Part shown: piece after piece, positions 5,519-14,240 of the stretch
Layout of the letters: every line of letters begins with the position of its first letter
Position numbering within the stretch: the stretch's first letter is position 1
From: Oscillospiraceae bacterium
GTDB taxonomy: Bacteria; Bacillota; Clostridia; Oscillospirales; Oscillospiraceae
Length of the DNA stretch: 42,603 bases
NCBI GenBank assembly: GCA_017436785.1
Contig: JAFSCK010000083.1
Span: forward strand, 1 to 42,603
Direction of reading: 5' to 3'
The notes under the pieces: model-generated
The model's database searches: none
What the model was told of the DNA's origin: nothing
Seen by the model: the letters and a program-made list of their open reading frames with translations, nothing else
Program-made: the position numbers and the translations under genes

Positions 5519-7528
5519 TCAGGTGCGCTTAAACTGCTTTTCCAGTTGCTTTTTGCTTAAGGTCACGCAGATCGGCCGTCCGTGGGGGCAGTATTTCAGG
5601 TCCTCTCTTGCCATGACGGCTTTGGCTACGGCCAGCAGCTCTGCTTCGTCGTTTTTCCAGCCGGCCTTGATGGCGGCCTTGCAGGCTACGGTGTGGAGCA
5701 GCTCGTCCCGGACGGTATCCTTCTTTTCACGGCGGCCATTCAGCAGGTCGGCAGCAAGGGTCTCCACCGCCTCGGCTGCCAGCTCGGGGCTTAAGTCCAT
5801 GGGAATCTGGCGGAGCAATACGGTATTCTCGCCAAATTCTTCGATCTCAAAGCCCAATTCATCCAGCATGTCCCGGTTAGAAAGCAGCTCTGCTGCGGCG
5901 GAGGGACTTAAGCGGACGGGAATGGGGGTAAGCAGGCTCTGGGAGCTGATTTTTTCCTGATGGGCTTTCAGCTTTTCAAAGAGGATCCGCTCATGGGCAG
6001 CGTGTTTGTCGATGAGAAAGGCTTCGTCGCCCTGCTCTACAATAATATAAGAGTTGTACAGCTCGCCTACCATGCGCCAAGTCTGCTCAGGAGGCATGTC
6101 CAGCGCGGTCTGTTCCATCTCCGGTTCGTTTACAACAGGAGACGTAGGGACCGATGCCTTCATCGGCCCGTTGGGTACAGGTGTGGAGCTGGGGGGAGGG
6201 GCGATATGGGCATCGCCCCCTACGGAGATGGTTTTCTCTGGGCGTGGTTGAGGCAGGATGACGGTTTCCCGGACGGGCAGGGGGGCGGGCCGCTCGATTT
6301 TGGAGAGGGTGGCGGCAGCTGCCTCTTTTTTCGGCTGGGGGGCATCCTTCAGAGCGGTGGAGAAGGTCTTGTATTCCTCCGCGCTCATGGTGCGGAAGAA
6401 GGGCTCTTTTTTCGGTGCGGCCGTAGGGGCCGATGCCTTCATGGGCCCGCTGGGTACTGCTGCGGAAATCGGGGGAGGGGCGATGTGGGCATCGCCCCCT
6501 ACGGAGGGCACAGGCTTTTTAAACTGTACCTGCGGCCGGTCGGTCTGCTTGTTCAGGGCGCCTAACACGCCGTAGTGAACACAGTCAAAGACTGCCTTTT
6601 CCGAAAGGAATTTGACCTCTGTCTTGGCGGGGTGGACGTTCACATCCACCGCGTGGGCGGGCACTGTCAGGTGCAGCACGCAGGCGGGGAATTTTCCTAC
6701 CATGATCTGGTTCCGGTAGGCTTCCTCCAGCGCGGCGATCAGCAGCTTGGACTTTACCGGGCGGTTGTTGACGAAGAAGGTCTGTAAATTCCGGCTGGGC
6801 CGGGCATCGGTGGGTTTGCTGACATAGCCTGTCAGGGAATACTGCTCCCACCGGCTGTTTACCTCCACCATCTGGGCGCATTCCCGGCCATAGACGCAGT
6901 ACACCGCAGCCTGTAAGCCGCCGTTTCCGGGGGTGGACAGCACCTGTTTGCCGTCCCGCAGAAACTGGAAGGCCACCTCCGGGTGGGCAAGTGCCTGCAT
7001 CTGAACAGCGGCGGCCACCCGTCCGCCCTCTACGGTGTCGGATTTCATAAATTTCATCCGAGCGGGGGTGTTGTAGAACAGGTCCCGGATGATGATGGTG
7101 GTGCCCTCGGGGCAGCCTACTTCGGATTCTTCCGTAATTTCTCCTGCTTCCAGCCGCAGGCTGACACCGGAGATAGCGCCAGCGGTTTTGGTCATCAGGT
7201 CGATGCGGCTCACCGATGCGATGGCGGCCAGTGCTTCTCCACGGAAGCCCATGGTGCCGATGGCAGCAAGGTCCTCGGCAGTCCGCAGCTTGGAGGTGGC
7301 GTGGCGTTTGAAGGCGGTCCGGGCATCCTCAGCAGCCATGCCGCAGCCGTTGTCCGTCACCCGCAGAAACGTCATGCCGCCGTCCAGAATTTCGACCGTG
7401 ACCTTGGAGGCACCGGCATCCACGGCGTTTTCCAGCAGTTCCTTCACAACGGAAGCAGGCCGCTCCACCACCTCGCCTGCGGCGATGAGGTTGGCAATAT
7501 GGGGGGATAATTGAATGATTTTGGGCAT
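5519..7528 (-). CDS. mutL: DNA mismatch repair protein MutL with two translated palindromic inserts
   Basis: MutL couples mismatch recognition by MutS to strand incision. The 669-residue protein has a GHKL ATPase domain (about 1-320) with E30/N34, DNGCGM at 59-64 and GFRGEAL at 94-100. The C-terminal domain (about 480-669) carries DKHAAHERILFE, matching the DQHAx2Ex4E metal-binding motif of endonuclease-type MutL, plus ACKAAIKAG and CPHGRP. This type is usual where MutH is absent. The linker contains two copies of a 27-28 residue segment beginning VGGDAHIAPPP and running on to GPMKAS (residues 342-369 and 435-462), encoded by 83-bp palindromic elements. A GAGGTGAG site lies before the ATG. 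The gene is six bases after a CPBP protease gene, itself three bases after mutS. Confidence 0.97.
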   Translation of the reverse strand: MPKIIQLSPHIANLIAAGEVVERPASVVKELLENAVDAGASKVTVEILDGGMTFLRVTDNGCGMAAEDARTAFKRHATSKLRTAEDLAAIGTMGFRGEALAAIASVSRIDLMTKTAGAISGVSLRLEAGEITEESEVGCPEGTTIIIRDLFYNTPARMKFMKSDTVEGGRVAAAVQMQALAHPEVAFQFLRDGKQVLSTPGNGGLQAAVYCVYGRECAQMVEVNSRWEQYSLTGYVSKPTDARPSRNLQTFFVNNRPVKSKLLIAALEEAYRNQIMVGKFPACVLHLTVPAHAVDVNVHPAKTEVKFLSEKAVFDCVHYGVLGALNKQTDRPQVQFKKPVPSVGGDAHIAPPPISAAVPSGPMKASAPTAAPKKEPFFRTMSAEEYKTFSTALKDAPQPKKEAAAATLSKIERPAPLPVRETVILPQPRPEKTISVGGDAHIAPPPSSTPVPNGPMKASVPTSPVVNEPEMEQTALDMPPEQTWRMVGELYNSYIIVEQGDEAFLIDKHAAHERILFEKLKAHQEKISSQSLLTPIPVRLSPSAAAELLSNRDMLDELGFEIEEFGENTVLLRQIPMDLSPELAAEAVETLAADLLNGRREKKDTVRDELLHTVACKAAIKAGWKNDEAELLAVAKAVMAREDLKYCPHGRPICVTLSKKQLEKQFKRT
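6144..6226. repeat. 83-bp palindromic element inside the mutL linker, copy 1
   Basis: It starts GTAGGGACCGATGCCTTCAT and ends GGCATCGCCCCCTACGGA, so its ends are imperfect inverted repeats. It has the same length as the copy at 6423-6505 and about 88 percent identity by eye. On the minus strand it is read in frame as MutL residues 435-462. Confidence 0.85.
6423..6505. repeat. 83-bp palindromic element inside the mutL linker, copy 2
   Basis: It starts GTAGGGGCCGATGCCTTCAT; the reverse complement of its other end is GTAGGGGGCGATGCCCACAT, so 17 of 20 bases match between the ends. It is read in frame as MutL residues 342-369. The architecture and 83-bp length resemble the intergenic element at 12530-12611 (82 bp). 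Confidence 0.85.
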
Positions 7529-7534
7529 AGATTC

Positions 7535-8227
7535 TCACCTCAAACCGTTGATGGTGATGTAATTCACGGCAGCGTGAATCAGAATGGGGGCAAAAATGGT
7601 ATCGGATTTGGCGTAGCTCCAAGCAAGGCACAGACCCGCAGGCAGGTATTGCAGCACCGCCATGGTCAGCTCCAGCGGGGAATACTTGCCGATGTAGCCT
7701 AAGATGTGGATGCAGGCAAAGGCCAGAATGGACAGGATATAGGAGGCCCAGCGGTTTTTCCCATAGAGCTTACGAAAGATCAGACCCCGGAAAATACATT
7801 CCTCCGCAGGGGGCACAAGGATCACTGTGCCGATGACCATAAGGAAGCGGTTGGTGCCCCGCATGGCGAAGATGGCTTCGTCATTGTAGTTGGAATAGGA
7901 AGGTACCAGCTTGCCGATGAGCCATTCGGTTGCTGCAAAGCAGGCGCAGTAGGCAACGAAGCCCAGAATCACCGCCTGACAAAAGTAAGCAGGATGCCGC
8001 CAGACTTGTGCAAGGGAGCTTCCAAGAAAATCGTGGAAGATCACCAATACCGAAAGAAAATTGATGAGATAGTATACAAAGTTCAATTGGGCGGAATTTA
8101 GGGGCTGGGACAGATAGCCGTTGCCCATCGTCAGAAGACTGGGCAGCAGCAGAAACTGAAAAACCAGATAGCAGAATCCGCCGATGGTTTCCTGCTGGTT
8201 AGGGCAGGTGGAAAGGGATTTTTTCAT
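7535..8227 (-). CDS. CPBP-family intramembrane metalloprotease
   Basis: CPBP (Abi/CaaX-like) proteins are polytopic membrane proteases; known members process prenylated proteins or bacteriocin-related substrates, but most bacterial ones are uncharacterised. The 230-residue product has several hydrophobic helices and the two family motifs: EECIFRG (EExxxR, about residue 141) and HAAVN (HxxxN, about 218). It starts three bases after the mutS stop and ends six bases before the mutL start, so it is almost surely cotranscribed with both. There is only a weak ribosome site (the mutS end is A/G-rich), suggesting translational coupling. Its presence between mutS and mutL is unusual; a link to mismatch repair is not shown by the sequence. 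Confidence 0.9.
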   Translation of the reverse strand: MKKSLSTCPNQQETIGGFCYLVFQFLLLPSLLTMGNGYLSQPLNSAQLNFVYYLINFLSVLVIFHDFLGSSLAQVWRHPAYFCQAVILGFVAYCACFAATEWLIGKLVPSYSNYNDEAIFAMRGTNRFLMVIGTVILVPPAEECIFRGLIFRKLYGKNRWASYILSILAFACIHILGYIGKYSPLELTMAVLQYLPAGLCLAWSYAKSDTIFAPILIHAAVNYITINGLR

Positions 8228-8230
8228 AAC

Positions 8231-10837
8231 TTAATCCAGCATTTTCTTCAGCTTATAGAGTTCGTTCATGGCTTCAATGGGGGTCAGGGTCTCCACGGTG
8301 ATGGCACTCAGCGCCGCAATGATCTGCTGGCCTGTCAGGTCCAGCATACTTACCTGATCCTCCGGTTCGGGGGCTGCGACAGTCTTGACAGGGGCGGAAC
8401 CCTCTGCTTCCAGCTCTGCCAGAATCTCCCGGGCGCGGCTGATGACCACGTTGGGGATCCCGGCCAGCTTGGCAACCTCGATACCGTAGCTGTCGTCGGT
8501 GGCACCGGGGACGATCTTGCGCAGGAAGATCATCTGGTCGCCCCGCTTTTTCACGGCGATATTGTAATTTTTGACATTGGGCAGCTTGTCCTCCATGGTG
8601 GACAGCTCGTGGTAATGGGTGGCGAACAGGGTCTTGGCACCCAAGCGCTTGGGGCTGGCGGCGTATTCCAGCACGGCCCGGGCGATGGCCATGCCGTCGT
8701 AAGTAGAGGTGCCCCGGCCGATCTCGTCAAGGATCAGCAGGCTTCGGGAGGTGGCGTATTTCAGGATGGAAGCAACCTCTGCCATCTCCACCATGAAGGT
8801 GGACTGGCCGGAGGCCAGATCATCGCTGGCACCGATGCGGGTGAAGACCCGGTCCACAAGACCGATCTTGGCGCTGCGGGCGGGGACGAAGGAGCCCATC
8901 TGGGCCATCAGTACGATGAGGGCTACCTGACGCATGTAGGTGGATTTACCGGCCATGTTGGGGCCGGTGATGATGGCCACCTGATTATCCTCTGCACCCA
9001 GATGGGTGTCATTGGGCACAAACAGGGCATCCTTCAGCACCGCTTCTACCACGGGATGGCGGCCATCGGTGATGGAAATTTCCCGGCCTAAGGTGATCTC
9101 GGGACGGCAGTAGCCGCGCTGGACGGCCACGGCGGCAAGGCTGCACAGGGCATCGGCGGCAGCCACCGCGCCGGCAGTCAGCTGGACCCGGGCAGCCTGC
9201 TGGGCAAGAAATTCCCGCAGCTGGGTAAAGATCTGATATTCCAGTGCCGTCAGCCGGTCCTTGGCGGTGAGCACCTGATTTTCCAGCTCTTTTAATTCCT
9301 GGGTGATGTAGCGCTCGCAGTTGGCAAGGGTCTGCTTGCGGACATAATTTGCAGGAACCTGATCCATAAAGGATTTGGAAACTTCGATATAATAGCCAAA
9401 AACCCGGTTGAAGCCCACTTTCAGGGTGCGGATTCCTGTCTTTTCCCGCTCGGAGGCTTCAATGGCGGCAATGGTGCCGCTGCCGCCCTCCATGATATCC
9501 CGGAGGCGGTCGGCTTCGGCGTTGGCACCCTTGCGGATAATGCCGCCCTCCCGGACGGTGAGGGGAGGTTCGTCTACAATGGTAGATTCAATGAGGTCGG
9601 CACAGTCGGTGAGGGCATCGATCTGCTGCTCCAATTTCCGAAGCAAGGGGCTTTCACATGTTTGCAGCTGCCGTTTGACCTCCGGCAAGGCCCGGAAGCC
9701 CCGGGCAAGGCCCAGCAGGTCCCGGCAGTTGACGGTGCCGGTGACGATCCTCGTCATGACACGTTCCAAATCGGTGACATCCCGCAGGGCTTCCTCCAGT
9801 TCACCCCGGACGATGACACTGTCCACCAGTTCCTCCACCGCGCCATGACGGCGGGTGATCTCCACGGGGTCAAGCAGCGGCTTTTCCAGCCAAGAGCGGA
9901 GCATTCGTCCGCCCATGGCGGTGTGGGTCTTATCCAGCACCCACAACAGAGTGCCCTTTTTCTCCTTGGAGCGCATGGTTTCCGTCAGCTCTAAATTGCG
10001 GCGGGCATCTAAGTCCAGTTCCATGAAGCGGCCGGTGGTGTAATATTGCAGCTCCCGAATATGGGCAAGGTCATTTTTCTGGATCCAAAGCAGAGTCTTC
10101 AGCAGTGCGCCGCTGGCAATAACGGCGGCGGGCATGCCTGCCATACCAAGACCGGAGAGGGTATTATGGAAATGGGCTTCCAGCAGGTTTTCGGCAGCTT
10201 CCAGCTGAAAATCCTCGGATTTTCCTTCGTTGACGCAGCAGCTTAAGCGGCGGAAGATGGCATCTTCAATAGGCTCGCAGTCCACATTGCTGCCGTAACG
10301 GATGATCTCGCTGGGGGCAAAACGGCCCAGCTCCGAGGCAACGCTTTGCGGATCGGCGCAGAGGGTGGAAAAAAATGCGCCGGTAGAAACATCGCAGAAG
10401 GCAAGGCCAAACTTGCCGCTTTCGCCGTAGATGCAGCCGATGTAGTTATTCTTGTTTTCGTCCAGCATGCAGCTTTCCGTGACAGTGCCGGGGGTGACAA
10501 TGCGGGTGATTTCCCGTTCCACCAGTCCTTTGGTCAGGGCTGGGTCACTCATCTGCTCGCAGATGGCCACCTTATAGCCCTTCTGGACAAGCCGGGCAAT
10601 GTAGGAGTCCACGCTATGGTAGGGCACGCCGCACATGGGGGTCTGCTCCTCCTTGGGCTTACCCCGGTCCCGGGTGGTCAGGGTCAGGTCCAGCTCCCGG
10701 GCTGCCAGCTTGGCATCCTCGTTGAACATCTCATAGAAGTCACCCAAGCGGAAGAAGAGGATGCAGTCCTGATTCTTTTCCTTGATATCCTGATACTGCC
10801 GCTGCATGGGGGTCAGTTCATTGGTAGGTTTGGCCAT
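8231..10837 (-). CDS. mutS: DNA mismatch repair protein MutS
   Basis: MutS recognises mismatches and small loops and recruits MutL. The 868-residue product has the usual layout: N-terminal mismatch-binding domain with the FYEMF motif (LFFRLGDFYEMFNEDAKLA), connector, lever and clamp, then the ABC-type ATPase with Walker A GPNMAGKST (about residue 625), Walker B LLILDEIGRGTSTYDG and ATHYHEL. I start at the ATG at 10837 (MAKPTNELTPMQRQY), preceded by AGAGG. An in-frame ATG at 10924 would add 29 residues encoded by the neighbouring palindromic element and is rejected. A CPBP gene and mutL follow in an apparent operon. Confidence 0.97.
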   Translation of the reverse strand: MAKPTNELTPMQRQYQDIKEKNQDCILFFRLGDFYEMFNEDAKLAARELDLTLTTRDRGKPKEEQTPMCGVPYHSVDSYIARLVQKGYKVAICEQMSDPALTKGLVEREITRIVTPGTVTESCMLDENKNNYIGCIYGESGKFGLAFCDVSTGAFFSTLCADPQSVASELGRFAPSEIIRYGSNVDCEPIEDAIFRRLSCCVNEGKSEDFQLEAAENLLEAHFHNTLSGLGMAGMPAAVIASGALLKTLLWIQKNDLAHIRELQYYTTGRFMELDLDARRNLELTETMRSKEKKGTLLWVLDKTHTAMGGRMLRSWLEKPLLDPVEITRRHGAVEELVDSVIVRGELEEALRDVTDLERVMTRIVTGTVNCRDLLGLARGFRALPEVKRQLQTCESPLLRKLEQQIDALTDCADLIESTIVDEPPLTVREGGIIRKGANAEADRLRDIMEGGSGTIAAIEASEREKTGIRTLKVGFNRVFGYYIEVSKSFMDQVPANYVRKQTLANCERYITQELKELENQVLTAKDRLTALEYQIFTQLREFLAQQAARVQLTAGAVAAADALCSLAAVAVQRGYCRPEITLGREISITDGRHPVVEAVLKDALFVPNDTHLGAEDNQVAIITGPNMAGKSTYMRQVALIVLMAQMGSFVPARSAKIGLVDRVFTRIGASDDLASGQSTFMVEMAEVASILKYATSRSLLILDEIGRGTSTYDGMAIARAVLEYAASPKRLGAKTLFATHYHELSTMEDKLPNVKNYNIAVKKRGDQMIFLRKIVPGATDDSYGIEVAKLAGIPNVVISRAREILAELEAEGSAPVKTVAAPEPEDQVSMLDLTGQQIIAALSAITVETLTPIEAMNELYKLKKMLD

Positions 10838-10888
10838 TGGCGTAACCTCTTTCTGTAAAAAATTATTATTAACTGTATGAACTTTGCA

Positions 10889-11015
10889 TGTCATTGCGAA
10901 CCAGTCCGCAGACTGGTGTGGCAATCCCCCTCAAAGCTTTGCGTAGCGCGGAAGGGAAAAATGCAAAATTCGGAGGAGATTGCCACACCAGTGTGCGCAC
11001 TGGCTCGCAATGACA
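10889..11015. repeat. Intergenic palindromic element (TGTCATTGCGA family), copy 4
   Basis: It begins TGTCATTGCGAACCAGTCCG and ends CACTGGCTCGCAATGACA; both arms are of the ACCAG type. It lies between the miaB stop and the mutS start. Confidence 0.88.
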
Positions 11016-11021
11016 GAAAAT

Positions 11022-12425
11022 TTATGCCAGCTCGCCGGTTAAGCTCCAGGTTGTAGCACCGGTGATGGTGATATTCTGATAGGTGCCGATTAGACTGTCG
11101 CAGCCGGCAAAGCGGACCAGACGGCCGCCTTCGGTGCGGGCGGTGAGCAGGTTCTTATCCTTGCCGTCTACCAGACAGCGCAGGGTTTTGTTTACATAAT
11201 TGTTGTGGATTTCCTCGGAAATGGCGTTCTGGACAGCGCACAGCTTATCAAAACGGCGGCTTTTTTCCTCCTTGGGGGTAGGATCCTCCATGGTGGCGGC
11301 AGGGGTGCCGGGGCGGGGGGAGAAGATGAAGGTGAACAGGCTGTCGTAATGGACCTGCTGAATGAGGGAAATGGTCTCCTCAAATTCTTCTTCCGTCTCG
11401 CCGGGGAAGCCCACGATGACATCGGAAGTCAGCACCAGCTCTGGCATGACCTTTTTAGCATAGAGGACCTTGGAAAGATAGGTTTCCCGGTCGTAGTGGC
11501 GGTTCATGGCTTTCAGCACCCGGGAGGAGCCGGACTGGAAGGGAAGATGCAATTGCTTTGCGATCTTATCATACTTTGCCATGGTATCGAACAGCTTGAA
11601 GGAGGCATCCCGGGGATGGCTGGTCATGAAGCGGACCAAAAACTCGCCGGGGATCTGGGCAATGGCTTCCAAGAGGTCTGCAAAATCCATGCCGCCCCCC
11701 AAATCCTTGCCGTAGGAATTGACGTTCTGGCCCAGCAGGGTGATCTCCTTGGCACCGCCTTCTACCAGTGCGCGGCACTCTGCCAGAATGTCCTCCGGCG
11801 CTCTGCTCCGCTCCCGGCCCCGGACATAGGGGACGATGCAGTAGGTGCAGAAATTGTTGCAGCCGTACATGATGGAGACCCATGCCTTCAGCTTGGAGTC
11901 CCGGACCTGCGGAATGCCCTCGGCAATAGAGCCGGGCTCGTCCACAATGTAGAATTGGCGCTTTTTCTGGTTCAGCACCTTCCAAAGGATCTCCGGGAAT
12001 TGCCACAGGTGGTGGGTGGAGAACACGCCGTCCACATGGGGGTAGCTCTTTTTGATCCGGTCGGAAACTTTCGTCTCGCCGGCCATGCAGCCGCACAGGA
12101 AGATTTTCTGCCGGGGATGGCGGCGCTTGGTGTGGGTCAGGGCCCCCAAATTGCCGAAGACCCGCTGCTCGGCGTGCTCCCGGATGGCGCAGGTGTTCAT
12201 AATGACCACATCAGCACCCTCTGCTTCCTGCACGATGCGGTAGCCGCACTGGGCAAGGTAGCCCCGCAGCTTTTCAGAGTCGGCTTCATTCTGCTGGCAG
12301 CCATAGGTTTCTACATAGGCAGCGGGCACGATGCCCTCAGACTGCCAGAAAGCGGCGATTTTATCACAATAGGAAAACTGCTTTTCCAGTTCTTCCTTCT
12401 CAATTACAGTCGTTTTGGTATTCAT
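11022..12425 (-). CDS. miaB: tRNA-2-methylthio-N6-dimethylallyladenosine synthase MiaB
   Basis: MiaB is a radical-SAM methylthiotransferase that converts i6A37 (made by MiaA) to ms2i6A37. The 467-residue product shows the N-terminal UPF0004 domain with cluster cysteines C43 (VETYGCQQNEADS), C79 (NTCAIREHAEQR) and C113 (CGCMAG), then the radical-SAM CxxxCxxC as GCNNFCTYC at C189/C193/C196, followed by PYVRGRERSR, and a C-terminal TRAM-like segment. The ATG at 12425 has GGAGG upstream; the in-frame ATG at 12455 lacks one. A promoter-like pair (TTGCAA/TATTAT) lies upstream. Together with miaA the window encodes the whole i6A-to-ms2i6A route. Confidence 0.97.
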   Translation of the reverse strand: MNTKTTVIEKEELEKQFSYCDKIAAFWQSEGIVPAAYVETYGCQQNEADSEKLRGYLAQCGYRIVQEAEGADVVIMNTCAIREHAEQRVFGNLGALTHTKRRHPRQKIFLCGCMAGETKVSDRIKKSYPHVDGVFSTHHLWQFPEILWKVLNQKKRQFYIVDEPGSIAEGIPQVRDSKLKAWVSIMYGCNNFCTYCIVPYVRGRERSRAPEDILAECRALVEGGAKEITLLGQNVNSYGKDLGGGMDFADLLEAIAQIPGEFLVRFMTSHPRDASFKLFDTMAKYDKIAKQLHLPFQSGSSRVLKAMNRHYDRETYLSKVLYAKKVMPELVLTSDVIVGFPGETEEEFEETISLIQQVHYDSLFTFIFSPRPGTPAATMEDPTPKEEKSRRFDKLCAVQNAISEEIHNNYVNKTLRCLVDGKDKNLLTARTEGGRLVRFAGCDSLIGTYQNITITGATTWSLTGELA

Positions 12426-12461
12426 AGGGAAATCCTCCGGTGGATAGTTTCTCAACTATAA

Positions 12462-12490
12462 ATAATAGCATTTTTTCGGGGTGTTTGCAA
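12462..12490 (-). promoter_or_regulatory. Likely miaB promoter
   Basis: On the minus strand TTGCAA (12485-12490) and TATTAT (12462-12467) are 17 bases apart. Transcription would start near 12455, giving a leader of about 30 bases with the GGAGG of miaB. Confidence 0.6.
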
Positions 12491-12529
12491 GGGCAGATGT
12501 GAGGAAATTAAGGATTTCAGCGCACTGTC

Positions 12530-12611
12530 TGTAGGGCGGGCTGTCCTCAGCCCGCCGTAAAGCGAACTTCTCTGCAAAATGCGGCGGCTTGAGGGCAAGC
12601 CGCCCTACAGG
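12530..12611. repeat. 82-bp palindromic element with GTAGGGCGG ends
   Basis: CTGTAGGGCGGGCTG begins one hairpin arm and CAAGCCGCCCTACAG ends the other; each half is itself a small hairpin (GGCGGGCTG...CAGCCCGCC and GGCGGCTTG...CAAGCCGCC). It lies between divergent miaB and the foldase gene. Confidence 0.8.
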
Positions 12612-12649
12612 GAGCGCTGGTTGTTTTTGTAAACAATCTGTGTAATAGC

Positions 12650-12678
12650 TTGCATTCCGCGCAAAACCGTGATAAACT
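12650..12678 (+). promoter_or_regulatory. Possible promoter of the foldase gene
   Basis: TTGCAT (12650-12655) and TAAACT (12673-12678) are separated by 17 bases; the ATG at 12723 follows with GAGGAT before it. Boxes are near consensus only. Confidence 0.45.
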
Positions 12679-12722
12679 GACCGGGTTGATTTACCCGTGA
12701 ATACGGAGAAATGAGGATCAAA

Positions 12723-14153
12723 ATGGAAAATAACAATAAAAAAGCTACCCCCGGCAAGATCGCTCTGGCGGTCGTTGCGGTGGTGCTGCTGGCGGCTGTG
12801 CTGATTGGCATGATTTCCGTGGGCTTCAGTGCTGTGGCTGCAGAGACGACGGTAGAGGAATCTGTAGAGGTCGTTTCTGTGGAGTATACTATCCCGAATG
12901 ATGGTAACCCTGCCGATGAGACTGCCAAGGGCAGTTATACCGCCTCTGATGAGGCTGTCCGTGCTGCTGCGGACACAGTGGTGGCCACCATGGGGGATTA
13001 CACCCTGACCAACGGCCAACTGCAGGTTTACTACTGGATGGAAGTGCAGAACTTCCTCAGCTCCTACGGCAGCTACGCCGCTTACTTTGGTCTGGACGTG
13101 AGCCAGCCTTTGGATATGCAGGTATGCGGCCTGTCTGAGCTGGGCGAAACTTGGCAGCAGTTCTTCCTTGCCAGTGCCCTGAACACTTGGAAGAATCATC
13201 AGGTGCTGGCTGCCGAGGCAGAGCTGGCAAACTACGAGATGGATGCGGCCATGGCTGCGGAGCTGGAAAATACCCGGGCTTCCATGGAACAGAATGCCGC
13301 CATGTACGGCTTTGAAAGTGCCGAGGAGCTGCTGGCCTACAATGTGGGCCGGGGCGCGTCTATCGAAGATTACCTGCACTTCATGAACCTGTACTATCCC
13401 GGCACCCTGTATTTTAACGAGCAGGTGGTGGCCAATGGACCCACTGCTGAGGAGGTAGAGGCTTACTTTACCGAGAACGAGGAAGCTTATCTCCAGAATG
13501 GCCTTGCACGAGAGGACAAGTATGTGGATGTGCGCCATGTGCTGATCATGCCCGAGGGTGCCGACTCCTCCAATATCCGCACGGAGACTTTTGACGAAGC
13601 AGCATGGGAAGCCGGCCGGGTCAAGGCCGAGGAGCTGCTGGCCGCTTGGGAAGCCGATGACAAGAGCGAGGAAAGCTTTGCACAGTTGGCCGTGGACCAC
13701 TCTCAGGACGGCAGTGCAGTGAACGGCGGCCTGTATACCGATGTGGTGAAGGGCCAGATGGTGGAGGCTTTTGAAAACTGGTGCTTCGACGAAACCAGAG
13801 CCTATGGTGACTACGGCATCGTGAAGACGGAGTTTGGCTACCATCTGATGTTCTATGTGGGTAGCCGCCCTGTCTGGGTGGAGTATGCTGAAAGCGACCT
13901 AATGAATCAGCGGGCCAGCGAACTGCTGAACACCCTGCTGGCAAAGTACACCATGGAAGCAGATTTTGAGAACATTCTGCTGGCCTATGTGGACATTGAC
14001 GGCGAGACCGCAGAGGAAACGCCTTCCGAGACTGTGATTCAGGCAGAACCTCTGCTGAACGAGGAAACCAAGCCTGTGCTGCTGATCGCAGCCGTATCCG
14101 CAGCCGCCCTGTGTGCCGCTGCTTATGTTCTCAATAAGAAGGAACACGAATAA
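12723..14153 (+). CDS. Membrane-anchored PPIC-type peptidyl-prolyl isomerase (PrsA/SurA-like foldase)
   Basis: The product is probably an extracytoplasmic foldase that isomerises prolyl bonds in secreted proteins. The 476-residue protein has an N-terminal membrane helix (about 12-37, no lipobox cysteine), an Asn/Glu/Ala-rich SurA-like N-domain, a PPIC-type rotamase domain (about 262-380; VDVRHVLIMPEG, ELLAAWEADDKSEESFAQLA, DGSAVNGGLY, FGYHLMFY), and a second hydrophobic segment near the C terminus (about 448-470) ending in KKEHE. Two anchors are unusual; typical PrsA is a lipoprotein. Start at 12723 is chosen because GAGGAT lies five bases upstream; the ATG at 12711 has its GGAG too close. 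A strong terminator follows. Confidence 0.88.
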   Translation: MENNNKKATPGKIALAVVAVVLLAAVLIGMISVGFSAVAAETTVEESVEVVSVEYTIPNDGNPADETAKGSYTASDEAVRAAADTVVATMGDYTLTNGQLQVYYWMEVQNFLSSYGSYAAYFGLDVSQPLDMQVCGLSELGETWQQFFLASALNTWKNHQVLAAEAELANYEMDAAMAAELENTRASMEQNAAMYGFESAEELLAYNVGRGASIEDYLHFMNLYYPGTLYFNEQVVANGPTAEEVEAYFTENEEAYLQNGLAREDKYVDVRHVLIMPEGADSSNIRTETFDEAAWEAGRVKAEELLAAWEADDKSEESFAQLAVDHSQDGSAVNGGLYTDVVKGQMVEAFENWCFDETRAYGDYGIVKTEFGYHLMFYVGSRPVWVEYAESDLMNQRASELLNTLLAKYTMEADFENILLAYVDIDGETAEETPSETVIQAEPLLNEETKPVLLIAAVSAAALCAAAYVLNKKEHE

Positions 14154-14158
14154 AATGC

Positions 14159-14192
14159 AAAGAGCTGCCCAAGTTCGGGCAGCTCTTTTTTT
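14159..14192 (+). terminator. Intrinsic terminator after the foldase gene
   Basis: AAGAGCTGCCC and GGGCAGCTCTT form the stem around AAGTTC, followed by a run of T residues. It begins five bases after the stop. Confidence 0.93.
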
Positions 14193-14240
14193 GCAGATAG
14201 ATGTGATAAATGGGCATTTATCGGTCTGTCGAAAGATAGC

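Noticed and set aside
10838-10924. Extended N terminus of MutS starting at 10924 (MPHQSADWFAMT...)
   Set aside because: The extension is a translation of the repeat arm; the ATG at 10837 has the ribosome site. A similar peptide appears in another false frame near 14276, again from a repeat.
11205-12461. 418-codon plus-strand frame opposite miaB
   Set aside because: The minus strand encodes MiaB with all cluster cysteines; the plus product is not family-like.
12456-13844. 462-codon open frame on the minus strand opposite the foldase gene
   Set aside because: It is antisense to a protein with recognisable PPIC motifs and has no ribosome site. It arises from codon bias in the coding strand.
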